A DNA stretch of 64,000 nt, from NCBI GenBank assembly GCA_903886275.1, contig CAISLN010000119.1, forward strand, positions 1 to 64,000, read 5' to 3'. Both the position numbers and the translations under genes were made by a program. Below the pieces are notes generated by a model. That model had not been told where the DNA came from and did no database searches. It saw only the letters and a list, made by a program, of their open reading frames with translations. The stretch is from an uncultured beta proteobacterium. GTDB lineage: Bacteria; Pseudomonadota; Gammaproteobacteria; Burkholderiales; Burkholderiaceae_C. Positions 40,814 to 52,058 of the stretch are shown here, piece by piece (position 1 is the stretch's first letter; each line of letters starts with the position of its first letter).

Positions 40814-41260
40814 ATGGATTTAAGAAAACTGAAGACGCTTATTGATCTGGTGTCTGATTCCAACGTGTCTGAGTTGGAAATCACCGAAGCCGAAGGCAAG
40901 GTGCGCATCGTCAAGGGCGGTGGCGCCATGGTTCAGGGTTTCCAACAGCCCATCTATCAGCAAATGCAAGCAGCGCCTGCACCCGTGGTGGCCGTTGCGG
41001 CAGCGGTGGTGGAAGAGGCTGCCGTTGGTCACACCGTTAAGTCGCCCATGGTGGGAACCTTCTACCGCTCGGCTTCGCCCGGCGCAAAGTCGTTTGTAGA
41101 GCTCGGCTCCACCGTCAAGGAAGGCGAAACCATCTGCATCATTGAGGCCATGAAGATCCTCAACGAAATTGAGGCCGACAAGTCCGGCACGATTTCCAAA
41201 ATCCTGTGTGAAAACGGACAGGCGGTCGAGTACGGCCAAGCCATGTTCATCATCGAATAA
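40814..41260 (+). CDS. accB: acetyl-CoA carboxylase biotin carboxyl carrier protein
   Basis: The biotin carrier subunit of acetyl-CoA carboxylase, which provides malonyl-CoA for fatty acid synthesis. The N-terminal domain (MDLRKLKTLIDLVSDSNVSELEITEAEGKVRI) is followed by an Ala/Pro-Val linker and the biotinyl domain with the biotinylation site EAMKILNEIEAD. It is 148 residues. GGAG precedes ATG 40814. It lies 18 bp upstream of accC. Confidence 0.97.
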   Translation: MDLRKLKTLIDLVSDSNVSELEITEAEGKVRIVKGGGAMVQGFQQPIYQQMQAAPAPVVAVAAAVVEEAAVGHTVKSPMVGTFYRSASPGAKSFVELGSTVKEGETICIIEAMKILNEIEADKSGTISKILCENGQAVEYGQAMFIIE

Positions 41261-41278
41261 GCCGGGCTGTTTTTGTCC

Positions 41279-42628
41279 ATGTTCAAAAAAATACTGGTCG
41301 CCAACCGTGGCGAAATTGCCCTGCGAATCCAGCGCGCCTGCCGCGAGCTGGGCATAAAGGCCGTCATGGTCTATTCCGAGGCGGATCGGGATGCCAAGTA
41401 CGTCAAGCTGGCGGAAGAGGCTGTTTGTATCGGTCCCGCCTCGTCGGCACTGAGCTACCTGAATATGCCAGCCATCATTTCGGCCGCCGAGGTGACCGAT
41501 GCCGAGGCGATTCACCCGGGCTATGGTTTCCTGAGCGAAAACGCCGATTTCGCCGAGCGGGTGGAGAAGAGCGGCTTTCAGTTCATAGGCCCCACGCCCG
41601 AGTCGATCCGCATTATGGGCGACAAGGTCTCGGCCAAGCAGGCCATGATCCGCGCTGGCGTGCCCTGCGTGCCCGGCTCCGAAGGCGAACTGCCAGACGA
41701 TCCGGCCAGCATCCGGCGCATTGGCAAGGCGGTGGGTTACCCCGTCATCATCAAGGCAGCGGGGGGCGGTGGCGGGCGCGGCATGCGCGTGGTCCACACC
41801 GAGGCAGCGCTGATCAATGCAGTGCAGATGACCAAGGCCGAGGCCGGTGCCGCTTTTGGAAATCCTGCGGTCTACATGGAAAAATTCCTGCAGAACCCGC
41901 GCCATATTGAAATCCAGATCATGGCCGACAAGCACAAGAATGCGGTCTATCTGGGTGAGCGCGACTGCTCCATGCAGCGGCGCCACCAGAAGGTGCTGGA
42001 AGAGTCGCCGGCGCCTGGCATCAACCGCAAGCTAATTGAACGCATTGGTGAGCGCTGTGTGGCCGCCTGCAAGAAGATCGGCTACCGCGGTGCCGGCACT
42101 TTTGAGTTCCTGTATGAAGATGGCGAGTTCTATTTCATCGAAATGAACACCCGCGTGCAGGTGGAGCATCCGGTGACCGAAATGGTGACAGGCGTGGACA
42201 TCGTCAAGACCCAGATCATGGTCGCAGCCGGTGAGAAGCTGCCCTTTACCCAGCGCGACATCGTGATGCGCGGTCACGCCATCGAATGCCGCGTGAACGC
42301 AGAAGACTCCTACAAGTTCACACCGTCTCCTGGGCGCATCACCATGTGGCATGCACCGGGTGGACCCGGCGTGCGGGTCGATTCGCACATCTATACCAAC
42401 TACTTTGTTCCACCGAATTACGACTCCATGATCGGCAAGATCATTGCGCACGGCGATACGCGCGAGCAGGCCATGGCCCGCATGCGCACGGCGCTGGCAG
42501 AGACCGTGGTGGAAGGCATCAACACCAATATCGCGCTGCACCGCGAGCTGATGGTGGACGCCAAGTTCATGGCCGGTGGTACCAATATCCACTACCTGGA
42601 ACATTGGCTTGAGCAGCACAAACGGTGA
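41279..42628 (+). CDS. accC: acetyl-CoA carboxylase biotin carboxylase subunit
   Basis: ATP-grasp enzyme that carboxylates the biotin on AccB. Visible are [37 protein letters not shown], the glycine-rich ATP lid [38 protein letters not shown] and [14 protein letters not shown]. It is 449 residues from ATG 41279; the ORF track uses TTG 41273, adding two residues. The SD is weak, so translation probably depends on accB. It overlaps prmA by GTGA. Confidence 0.97.
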   Translation: MFKKILVANRGEIALRIQRACRELGIKAVMVYSEADRDAKYVKLAEEAVCIGPASSALSYLNMPAIISAAEVTDAEAIHPGYGFLSENADFAERVEKSGFQFIGPTPESIRIMGDKVSAKQAMIRAGVPCVPGSEGELPDDPASIRRIGKAVGYPVIIKAAGGGGGRGMRVVHTEAALINAVQMTKAEAGAAFGNPAVYMEKFLQNPRHIEIQIMADKHKNAVYLGERDCSMQRRHQKVLEESPAPGINRKLIERIGERCVAACKKIGYRGAGTFEFLYEDGEFYFIEMNTRVQVEHPVTEMVTGVDIVKTQIMVAAGEKLPFTQRDIVMRGHAIECRVNAEDSYKFTPSPGRITMWHAPGGPGVRVDSHIYTNYFVPPNYDSMIGKIIAHGDTREQAMARMRTALAETVVEGINTNIALHRELMVDAKFMAGGTNIHYLEHWLEQHKR

Positions 42629-43518
42629 GCGCCGCCACCATGTTTGAACTGCGCCTGATGTGCCCGCAGGACCGGGTGGAAGACTTGAGCGACGCACTCG
42701 ATGCGCTGGACGCACTGAGTGTGAGCGTGGAGGATGCCGATGCCCAGACCGATGCCGAGCAGGCCCTGTTTGGCGAACCTGGCATGCCCGCGCCCAAGGA
42801 TGGCTGGAACCGCTCGCGTGTGATCGCTCTGTTTGAAAATGAAGGGCTTGCTGCTGAGGCGGCCACGCTGCTGCAGGCGCAGGGTTTTTTTGATACCTGC
42901 CAGGTGCTGGGAATCAACGCTGTGCCCGACCAAGACTGGGTGCGCCTGACACAGTCGCAGTTCGCCCCTGTGGAGATCACGCCGACGTTCTGGATCGTGC
43001 CGACTTGGCATGAGCCGCCTGTGCAAGCCAAGCAGGTGATCCGGCTGGATCCGGGCCTGGCCTTTGGTACCGGCACCCATCCCACCACACGCATGTGCCT
43101 GCGCTGGATTGCCACTCACCCTGTGCCGGTCCGCGTGCTGGACTATGGTTGTGGCTCCGGTATTTTGGCCATAGGTGCGGCCAAGCATGGCGCACAAGAA
43201 GTGTGCGCAGTGGATATCGATGATGCCGCGGTGCAGTCCACGGTGCTGAACGCCGAAGCCAACCATGTGGATTTAGTGGCTGGTCTGCCCGACAAGGCTG
43301 TGGGCATCTTCGGCCTTGTGCTGGCGAATATTTTGGCCACTCCCTTGAAGGTGCTGGCGCCTCTGCTGTGCGCCCATGTGGCAAAGGGGGGGCATCTGGT
43401 GCTGGCCGGTATTTTGGCGCGCCAGGCCGACGAGCTGATTGCCGCCTATGCGCCCTATTGCCAACTGGCTGTCAGTGACAGCGAAGACGGCTGGATATTG
43501 ATGACCGCTACGCTCTGA
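42625..43518 (+). CDS. prmA: ribosomal protein L11 methyltransferase
   Basis: An AdoMet-dependent methyltransferase that trimethylates L11. The C-terminal Rossmann domain has [40 protein letters not shown] (motif I), AVDIDDAAV and [11 protein letters not shown]. It is 297 residues. GTG 42625 overlaps the accC stop; ATG 42640 is an alternative start. The accB-accC-prmA order is common in this group. Confidence 0.95.
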   Translation: MSAATMFELRLMCPQDRVEDLSDALDALDALSVSVEDADAQTDAEQALFGEPGMPAPKDGWNRSRVIALFENEGLAAEAATLLQAQGFFDTCQVLGINAVPDQDWVRLTQSQFAPVEITPTFWIVPTWHEPPVQAKQVIRLDPGLAFGTGTHPTTRMCLRWIATHPVPVRVLDYGCGSGILAIGAAKHGAQEVCAVDIDDAAVQSTVLNAEANHVDLVAGLPDKAVGIFGLVLANILATPLKVLAPLLCAHVAKGGHLVLAGILARQADELIAAYAPYCQLAVSDSEDGWILMTATL

Positions 43519-43536
43519 GCCGGGGCGGGTGCGCTC

Positions 43537-43542
43537 TACAAT
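43537..43542 (+). promoter_or_regulatory. -10-like hexamer just upstream of the DUF3426 gene
   Basis: TACAAT (5 of 6 to TATAAT) ends nine nt before ATG 43552, with no SD, leaving a predicted leader of only about two to three nt. Confidence 0.4.
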
Positions 43543-43551
43543 GAATCGCAC

Positions 43552-44715
43552 ATGAGCTTGATTACCCAATGCCCGGCATGCGCCACGATGTTTCGCATCG
43601 TGCCGGACCAGCTTCGGATTTCCGAAGGCTGGGTGCGTTGCGGTCAATGCGACGAGGTGTTTGATGCCAACGCCCAGTTGCGCACGCTGGACGAAACGCA
43701 GAGCCTGCCACCCGCCTATCCTGCACCGCAGGGCCTCACGGCACCTGAGTCCATGCCGGCAGCGCAGGGCCTTACGGCACCTGAGTCCATGCCGGCAGCG
43801 CAGCAGGGCATTGAAGGGCACGCTGCGCTGTCCTTAGCAGCCGCGACCCCGGAAGCACCGCTAGGCCCGGTGCTTGTTCCTGATTTCTATGATTGGGGTC
43901 CGGCCCTGTCACCCCCGCCTGCCACACCCGAGATTGAACTTGATCTGGGCGAGCCCGTGGCGGGTGCCGTGTCGTTTGGGGCGCTGCCACTTGCCCCGGC
44001 ACATAGCCTGCAGGATGCAATCCTGGCTCTAGATTCGGCAATGGAGCCAGCGCTAGATCCAGAGCCTATGCCAGTGTTCGCTGCAGTTGCCCGTAGCGCA
44101 CCGACCGACGGCGGGCCACTGCAGCAGGAGCAGGAAAGCACAGCCTTGCGCTACAGCGAGGCACTCGACCAGGCTGCGGACGCACCTTTGGCCGAAGAGC
44201 TGTCCTTTTTGGCTGTGCGCACAGTGCCATCCTGGGGTAGTCACGGCGTGGGGAAGGTGATGTTGCTGGCGTTCTGCACCCTGCTGGTATCTGTGCTGGG
44301 GCTGCAAGTGATGCTGTCGGAGCGGGACCGCATTTTTGCGGTGGCACCGGCGCTGCGCCCTCTGCTGAGCGCCAGTTGCAGCGCGCTGGGATGCACGATA
44401 GCGCCACCCAGGCAGATCGAGGCCATCGCCATCGACAGTTCAAGCTTTACCAGCGTGAAGTCCGGTATCTACCTGCTCAAGCTGACCCTGAAGAGTGGCG
44501 CCGCCATCGATCTGGCCACGCCCGCGCTGGAGCTCACGCTGACGGACGCACAAGACCAGCCTCTGTTGCGCCGTGTGATTCTGGCAGCTGAATTCAATGG
44601 CCATTTGCCAATCGCAGCCGGTGCTGAGCTGGCTGCCAGCCTGCCGGTGACGGTACAAGCGTGGGTCGCTGCGCAGAAGATATCTGGCTACAAGTTGCTC
44701 GCTTTTTACCCCTGA
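43552..44715 (+). CDS. zinc-ribbon and DUF3426 membrane protein
   Basis: A 387-residue protein. Residues 5-38 form an MJ0042-type zinc ribbon (CPACATMFRIVPDQL...VRCGQCDEVFDA). A long Pro/Ala-rich linker follows, then one TM segment near 230-252 and a C-terminal DUF3426 domain. The linker contains a 12-residue tandem duplication (GLTAPESMPAAQ). Function is unknown; the gene commonly follows prmA in Burkholderiales as I recall. Confidence 0.83.
   Translation: MSLITQCPACATMFRIVPDQLRISEGWVRCGQCDEVFDANAQLRTLDETQSLPPAYPAPQGLTAPESMPAAQGLTAPESMPAAQQGIEGHAALSLAAATPEAPLGPVLVPDFYDWGPALSPPPATPEIELDLGEPVAGAVSFGALPLAPAHSLQDAILALDSAMEPALDPEPMPVFAAVARSAPTDGGPLQQEQESTALRYSEALDQAADAPLAEELSFLAVRTVPSWGSHGVGKVMLLAFCTLLVSVLGLQVMLSERDRIFAVAPALRPLLSASCSALGCTIAPPRQIEAIAIDSSSFTSVKSGIYLLKLTLKSGAAIDLATPALELTLTDAQDQPLLRRVILAAEFNGHLPIAAGAELAASLPVTVQAWVAAQKISGYKLLAFYP
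43728..43799 (+). repeat. 36-bp in-frame tandem duplication in the DUF3426 gene
   Basis: Two units (43728-43763 and 43764-43799) differ at one synonymous base (CTC/CTT, Leu), with the first bases of a third unit following. Each unit encodes 12 residues of the disordered linker, so copy number can change without a frameshift. Confidence 0.85.
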
Positions 44716-44724
44716 ATTGCACAC

Positions 44725-44754
44725 AAAAAAGCCCGGCACCTTTCAGTGCCAGGC
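44725..44754 (-). terminator. rho-independent terminator of the H1-like gene
   Basis: On the minus strand a 9-bp stem (GCCTGGCAC/GTGCCGGGC with one mismatched pair, 6-nt loop) is followed by six Ts. It lies 18 nt after the stop of the H1-like gene and between two convergent genes. Confidence 0.7.
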
Positions 44755-44772
44755 CTTGATGCGGTTGCCTGA

Positions 44773-45192
44773 TTAAGGCTTGCTTGCTGTCGGAAACGGC
44801 CAAGCAGCCTGCGGGTTCAGCATGGTCTGAGTGGAAGACCCCGATGCTGCTGCGGTAGCAGTGCTTTTTGTGGCCTTCTTTGCAGCGGGCTTCGTGGCTG
44901 CTTTTTTAGCAACAGGCTTCTTGACGACCACGGCCTTTTTGGCGACTACCGCCTTTTTGGCTGGAGCGGCCTTCTTGGCTACCACAACCTTCTTGGCGGG
45001 GGCTGCCTTTTTAGCCGGCGCAGCCTTCTTCGCTGCTACCTTTTTTGCAGGAGCGGCTTTCTTGGCTGCTACCTTTTTGGCGGGAGCTGCTGCCTTCTTG
45101 GCCACAGGGGCCTTGGTTGCGGCTACCTTTTTAGCGGGAACTTTCTTAGCGGGAGCGGCCTTTTTTGCGGCCGGTTTTTTTGCAGTTGCCAT
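44773..45192 (-). CDS. histone H1-like / AlgP-like lysine-alanine-rich protein
   Basis: A 139-residue protein of which about 110 residues are KKAAPAKK, KKVAAKK and KKAVV repeats, strongly basic. The C-terminus (MLNPQAAWPFPTASKP) is distinct and non-repetitive. Such proteins in betaproteobacteria bind DNA non-specifically and may affect nucleoid structure; here this is inferred from composition. ATG 45192 has a strong AAGGAG; the upstream ORF-track start (45210) is less likely. The 171-bp region upstream has several small inverted repeats (CTTCTTG/CAAGAAG; ACACGTGC twice) but no clear promoter. Confidence 0.85.
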   Translation of the reverse strand: MATAKKPAAKKAAPAKKVPAKKVAATKAPVAKKAAAPAKKVAAKKAAPAKKVAAKKAAPAKKAAPAKKVVVAKKAAPAKKAVVAKKAVVVKKPVAKKAATKPAAKKATKSTATAAASGSSTQTMLNPQAAWPFPTASKP

Positions 45193-45363
45193 AATTTTCT
45201 CCTTGATCAAGTAACAAAGAGCACTTCTTGCTTGTCAGAGCACAAGAAGCGATTCATATCGTTGGGCATGGTCCCAGCGGCATGAACGCGGTGACACACG
45301 TGCACACGTGCTTCTTGGAGCGTGTTGTGCAGGTGTGAAGTTCTAAAAATCATTGGTGATGCT

Positions 45364-46575
45364 TTAGTCCCAGGAAAGCGCGCCGCCGGATTGGTATTCA
45401 ATCACGCGGGTTTCAAAGAAGTTGCGCTCTTTCTTCAGGTCAATCATTTCACTCATCCAAGGGAAGGGATTCTCCTCTGTCGGGAAGACAGCTTCCAAAC
45501 CAATTTGCGTGGCACGCCTGTTGGCGATGTAACGCAGATAACCCTTGAACATGGATGCGTTCATGCCTAGCACGCCACGCGGCATGGTGTCTTCGGCATA
45601 GCGATACTCCAGCTCGGCGGCCTTCTCGAACAGAACCTTGATCTCTGCCTTGAACGCGGGCGTCCAGAGCTGGGGGTTTTCGGCCTTGAGCTGGTTGATC
45701 AGGTCGATGCCGAAGTTGCAATGCATGGACTCGTCGCGCAGGATGTACTGGTACTGCTCGGCCGCACCGGTCATCTTGTTTTGCCGACCCAAGGCCAGGA
45801 TCTGTGTGAAGCCCACATAGAAGAACAGTCCCTCCATCAGGCAGGCAAACACGATCAGGCTCTTCAAGAGGGTCTGGTCGGTCTCTAGCGTGCCGGTGTG
45901 GAAGTGGGGGTCCATGATCGCCTCAATAAAGGGGATCAGGAATTGGTCCTTGTCGCGTATCGATTGCACCTCGTTGTAGGCGTTGAATATCTCGCCCTCA
46001 TCGAGGCCCAGCGACTCCACGATGTACTGGTAGGCGTGGGTATGGATGGCTTCTTCAAAGGCCTGGCGCAACAGGAACTGGCGGCACTCGGGCGCGGTGA
46101 TGTGGCGGTAGGTGCCCAGCACGATGTTGTTGGCGGCCAGCGAGTCGGCAGTGACAAAGAAGCCCAGATTGCGCTTGACGATGCGGCGCTCGTCATCGGT
46201 CAGGCCGTTCGGGTCTTTCCACAGCGCGATGTCGCGCGTCATGTTGACCTCTTGCGGCATCCAGTGGTTGGCGCAACTGGCGAGGTACTTTTCCCAGGCC
46301 CACTTGTACTTGAAGGGTACCAGTTGGTTGACATCGGTCTTGCCATTGATGATGCGCTTGTCAGAAGCGCTCACGCGGCGAGCGGCTTCGGTCAACAGGG
46401 GCTTGATGGGAGATGCGTAAACTTTGGCAGAAGCGGTTTGCGCAACACGTGCGACGTCGTCCAAAGTGCGTAATCCAAGGGTAGCGTTTTCTTGCGTCAG
46501 CGGCGCAGCAGGGTGCGCCGTACGTGTGAAATTTGTTTGCGATGAGGGCTTGACTTCTTCGTCCCAGGTCAACAT
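45364..46575 (-). CDS. nrdB: ribonucleoside-diphosphate reductase beta subunit
   Basis: The radical-generating small subunit of class I ribonucleotide reductase, 403 residues. Di-iron ligands are visible in [12 protein letters not shown] (first ligand Asp), [15 protein letters not shown] (Glu, His) and the later GLFFYVGF...[15 protein letters not shown]. The residue four after the ligand His is Tyr, so a tyrosyl-radical enzyme is expected rather than the Phe-bearing Chlamydia-type subclass. ATG 46575 with GGAAA upstream is preferred to TTG 46587. It is 123 bp after nrdA. Confidence 0.95.
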   Translation of the reverse strand: MLTWDEEVKPSSQTNFTRTAHPAAPLTQENATLGLRTLDDVARVAQTASAKVYASPIKPLLTEAARRVSASDKRIINGKTDVNQLVPFKYKWAWEKYLASCANHWMPQEVNMTRDIALWKDPNGLTDDERRIVKRNLGFFVTADSLAANNIVLGTYRHITAPECRQFLLRQAFEEAIHTHAYQYIVESLGLDEGEIFNAYNEVQSIRDKDQFLIPFIEAIMDPHFHTGTLETDQTLLKSLIVFACLMEGLFFYVGFTQILALGRQNKMTGAAEQYQYILRDESMHCNFGIDLINQLKAENPQLWTPAFKAEIKVLFEKAAELEYRYAEDTMPRGVLGMNASMFKGYLRYIANRRATQIGLEAVFPTEENPFPWMSEMIDLKKERNFFETRVIEYQSGGALSWD

Positions 46576-46603
46576 AGGTGTTTCCAATCAGCGGATTATG
46601 AGA

Positions 46604-46643
46604 GCAGTGAAATGAAATGAAAAGACCTCGTGCATTTCACTGC
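46604..46643 (-). other. hairpin between nrdA and nrdB
   Basis: A perfect 11-bp inverted repeat (GCAGTGAAATG/CATTTCACTGC) with an 18-nt loop ends about 29 nt before the nrdB start. A second smaller one (ATGCATC/GATGCAT, 46660-46686) lies nearer nrdA. Neither has a T-run, so they are not simple terminators. They could protect or cut the message and set the nrdA:nrdB ratio. Confidence 0.55.
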
Positions 46644-46698
46644 GTATTGTGTTGTTGATATGCATCGCAAAGCCTTGCTGATGCATGCGAAAAAAGAG

Positions 46699-49635
<2,937 letters not shown>

Positions 49636-49730
49636 GGTTTCCTCTACTAAATCGGTTTCTGTGTTGGGGTAACAGGCCGATGTGCCGGCCGCTTGGGGCT
49701 CGGATGGTTACGCCTGTGTGTGCACTCGGC

Positions 49731-49778
49731 ACACTATATATGGGGGTTGAATGGCTTGCAAGCCACTACCGGTAGTGT
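49731..49778 (-). promoter_or_regulatory. two NrdR boxes over the nrdA promoter
   Basis: ACACTATATATGGGGG (49731-49746) and CCACTACCGGTAGTGT (49763-49778) resemble the NrdR box acaCwATATATwGtgt. Their centres are 32 bp apart (three helical turns), the usual spacing for tandem NrdR boxes. On the minus strand TTGCAA (49756-49761) and TATAGT (49733-49738), separated by 17 bp, form a good promoter. The boxes cover its -10 and lie just upstream of its -35, as expected for repression by NrdR-dATP/ATP. The predicted leader is about 90 nt. Confidence 0.72.
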
Positions 49779-50023
49779 ATCCAAGGAAAACAAGAAGTGC
49801 TCCCATGGGTCCGAAAAAAGTTCTGCGGGGCCCCGGATGGTGTCCACGCAGGGGCCGGCCAGACCCCTTGCGGGGCGGCCGAAAAAGCCTCAGAAAGGGG
49901 TCGGCCTGGCGCAGCTTTGTGCCGCACAGCGCGCGTTCATCAAGGGTTTGGCACAAGTGGAGGCGCCACCTTCCGCCGCACTGTTGCCTTGCGTTGGGTG
50001 GCAGAGACCGGCGCAAGCCGGGT
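49779..50023. other. non-coding stretch between nrdA promoter and ampD
   Basis: The whole 49636-50023 gap is 388 bp. Apart from the nrdA promoter it holds GC-rich inverted repeats: GACCCCTT/AAGGGGTC (49862-49869 and 49895-49902) and a short hairpin directly after the ampD stop (50007-50023). Neither has a T-run. I see no gene; the ORFs the track places here are shadows. Confidence 0.5.
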
Positions 50024-50605
50024 TTATGTGTTGCCGATGCTCGCAGGAAAGCAGTGGGCCGCCAGACCGCTGCAGCGTTGCAACAGAGGCCAGTCCAGGC
50101 CCGGCCCGGGATCGGCCTTGCGACCCGGGGCGATGTGCTCATGGCCTGCGATGTGGCGTACCGGGTACTGCAGCGCCAGGGCCGGCAGCAGGGCTGCCAG
50201 CGTCTCGTACTGGGCCGGCTCGAACAGACCACCCTCCAAGCCCTCCAGCTCGATGCCTATGGAAAAGTCATTGCAGTTGTCGCGAGCGCCAAATTGGGAG
50301 CGCCCGGCATGCCAGGCGCGGTCATCGCAACTCACAAACTGCCAGAGCTCGCCGCCGCGCTGAATGAAGAAGTGTGCCGAGACCTGCAGCCCTTCGATCT
50401 TCTTGAAATAGGGGTGCGCATTCCAGTCGAGCTGGTTGGTGAAGAGCTGCTGCACCGCCTGCCCGCCAAACTGGCCCGGTGGCAGGCTGATGGAATGCAG
50501 CACCAACAAATCCACTGGGGTGTGGGGCGGGCGCGGTCCGCAATTGGGCGAGGCACAGGGGTGGGCAAAGGTGTACCAGCCCCGGCGCCAACTGGGCTCA
50601 GGCAT
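50024..50605 (-). CDS. ampD: 1,6-anhydro-N-acetylmuramyl-L-alanine amidase AmpD
   Basis: A cytoplasmic zinc amidase that releases the peptide from anhydromuropeptides during wall recycling. Visible are LLVLHSISLPPGQFGG (zinc His), VSAHFFIQRGGELWQFV, RAWHAGRSQFGARDNCNDFSIGIELEG and GHEHIAPGRKADPGPGLDW (zinc His and Asp). It is 193 residues. ATG 50605 overlaps the pilR stop by eight bp; the longer ORF-track start is inside pilR. The recovered tripeptide would feed Mpl. Confidence 0.93.
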   Translation of the reverse strand: MPEPSWRRGWYTFAHPCASPNCGPRPPHTPVDLLVLHSISLPPGQFGGQAVQQLFTNQLDWNAHPYFKKIEGLQVSAHFFIQRGGELWQFVSCDDRAWHAGRSQFGARDNCNDFSIGIELEGLEGGLFEPAQYETLAALLPALALQYPVRHIAGHEHIAPGRKADPGPGLDWPLLQRCSGLAAHCFPASIGNT

Positions 50606-52058
50606 CGAAGTCCTCGCCGTGTATCTCGGGTGCGTCGATCTTGAGGCGGGCAATGCGGTAGCGAATTTGGCGCAGGGTCAGACCCAATAGCTTGGCCGCC
50701 AGGGTGCGGTTAAAGCCGGTCTCGCGCAGGGCGCGCACCAGAATTTGTCGCTCCTTGTCGTCCAGATAGGCTTGTAAGTCCTCTGGCAGGGCGGGCCTTT
50801 GCACAGGTGCCGGGGCGCTGAGCGGCGCGGTTGCCAAGTTGCCCAGCTCGCCCCATTCGGTTTCCCTTAGCTCCAGGCCATCGTCCTCAGACAGGGCCAG
50901 CGCGCGGTGCAAAATATTCTCTAGCTCGCGCACATTGCCCAGCAGAGGCAGGCTGGCCAGGCGCGCTATCGTGCCTGCAGCCACCTCTCGCTGCGCCGTG
51001 CAGGAGTCCCTGGCAATGCGTCCCAGCAAGGCCTTGCAAAGTGCGGGCAGGTCTTCCGGGCGCTCGCGCAGCGGTGGTATATCAATGTCGATCACGTTGA
51101 GGCGATAAAACAGATCCTGGCGAAAGCGCCCCGCAGCCACTTCGGCGCCCAGGTCCTTGTGGGTGGCGCTGACGATGCGTACATCTACCATTTCTTCTTG
51201 GTTGCCGCCCAGTGGGCGTATGCAGCGCTCCTGGATGGCGCGCAACAGCTTGGCCTGCATCGCCAGTGGCAGGTCGCCAATTTCGTCCAGAAAAAGCGTG
51301 CCCTCATGGGCCGCCTGGAAGAAACCCTCGCGGTCCTGGCTGGCGCCGGTGTAGGCGCCTTTTTTGGCGCCGAAAAACTCGGCCTCCAGCAGGTTCTCGG
51401 GAATGGCACCGCAGTTCACTGCTACCCAGGGGCCATCCTTGCGGTGGCTGTTGGCATGCAGGGCGTGCGCCACCAGTTCCTTGCCGGTGCCGGACTCGCC
51501 GCGCACCATGACCGGCGCCATGCTGCGCGCCACCTTGACAATGCGTTCGCGCACCGAGCGCATGGCCAGTGAGTCGCCTGCCATGCGCGCAAGTGCCTGC
51601 TCGCCCTTGCCGGGCTGGCCCGGGCTGCTTTCCAGCAGGGGCGCGCTGCTGGCAAAGGGCGCTGTAGCGACTTGTGCGCTGCGCGTTGCCGCCACTACGA
51701 CGGCCCTGAACTGCTTGAGGTCCACTGGTTTGGTGAGGTAATCAAAGGCGCCGGCCTTGAGCGATTCCACGGCATTTTCTGCCGAGCCGTAGGCGGTGAT
51801 GACAATGCAGCGCTCGCGCCGCTGCTGGGCACGCAGGCCTTTGAGCAGGTCTACGCCGAAGCCGTCGGGCAGGCGCATGTCTGTAATCACCAGATCAAAG
51901 CGCTGCGCGTTCAGCAGATCCCAAGCCTCATGCAGCGTGCCCGCTGCCTCTACTTGGTAGCCCTCGCGCAACAGCGTGAGCTCATACAGGGTGCGCAGAT
52001 CCGGCTCGTCGTCAAGGACCAGAATCCGGATCGTATTCAAACCGTTGGAAGTGGCCAT
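50598..52058 (-). CDS. pilR: NtrC-family response regulator, PilR type
   Basis: A 486-residue sigma-54 activator. The receiver domain (1-125) has the acidic pocket LDDEPD, the phospho-Asp in VITDMRLPDG, and TKPVD. The AAA+ domain (about 155-400) has GESGTGKE, the sigma-54-contact loop KGAYTGA, GTLFLDEIGDLP and RLNVIDIDIPPLRER. A Fis-type HTH (LLGLTLRQIRYRIARL) ends the protein. It overlaps pilS by 22 bp. PilS-PilR controls pilin transcription in other bacteria; no pil genes are in this window, so target genes are inferred. Confidence 0.88.
   Translation of the reverse strand: MATSNGLNTIRILVLDDEPDLRTLYELTLLREGYQVEAAGTLHEAWDLLNAQRFDLVITDMRLPDGFGVDLLKGLRAQQRRERCIVITAYGSAENAVESLKAGAFDYLTKPVDLKQFRAVVVAATRSAQVATAPFASSAPLLESSPGQPGKGEQALARMAGDSLAMRSVRERIVKVARSMAPVMVRGESGTGKELVAHALHANSHRKDGPWVAVNCGAIPENLLEAEFFGAKKGAYTGASQDREGFFQAAHEGTLFLDEIGDLPLAMQAKLLRAIQERCIRPLGGNQEEMVDVRIVSATHKDLGAEVAAGRFRQDLFYRLNVIDIDIPPLRERPEDLPALCKALLGRIARDSCTAQREVAAGTIARLASLPLLGNVRELENILHRALALSEDDGLELRETEWGELGNLATAPLSAPAPVQRPALPEDLQAYLDDKERQILVRALRETGFNRTLAAKLLGLTLRQIRYRIARLKIDAPEIHGEDFDA

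Noticed and set aside
43273-43821. Minus-strand ORF with RCRHGLRCREALRCR repeats
   Set aside because: The repetitive peptide is the antisense reading of the 36-bp tandem repeat and flanks in the DUF3426 gene.
45193-45363. Regulatory small RNA between nrdB and the H1-like gene
   Set aside because: Several short inverted repeats exist, but there is no promoter-terminator pair to support an RNA gene.
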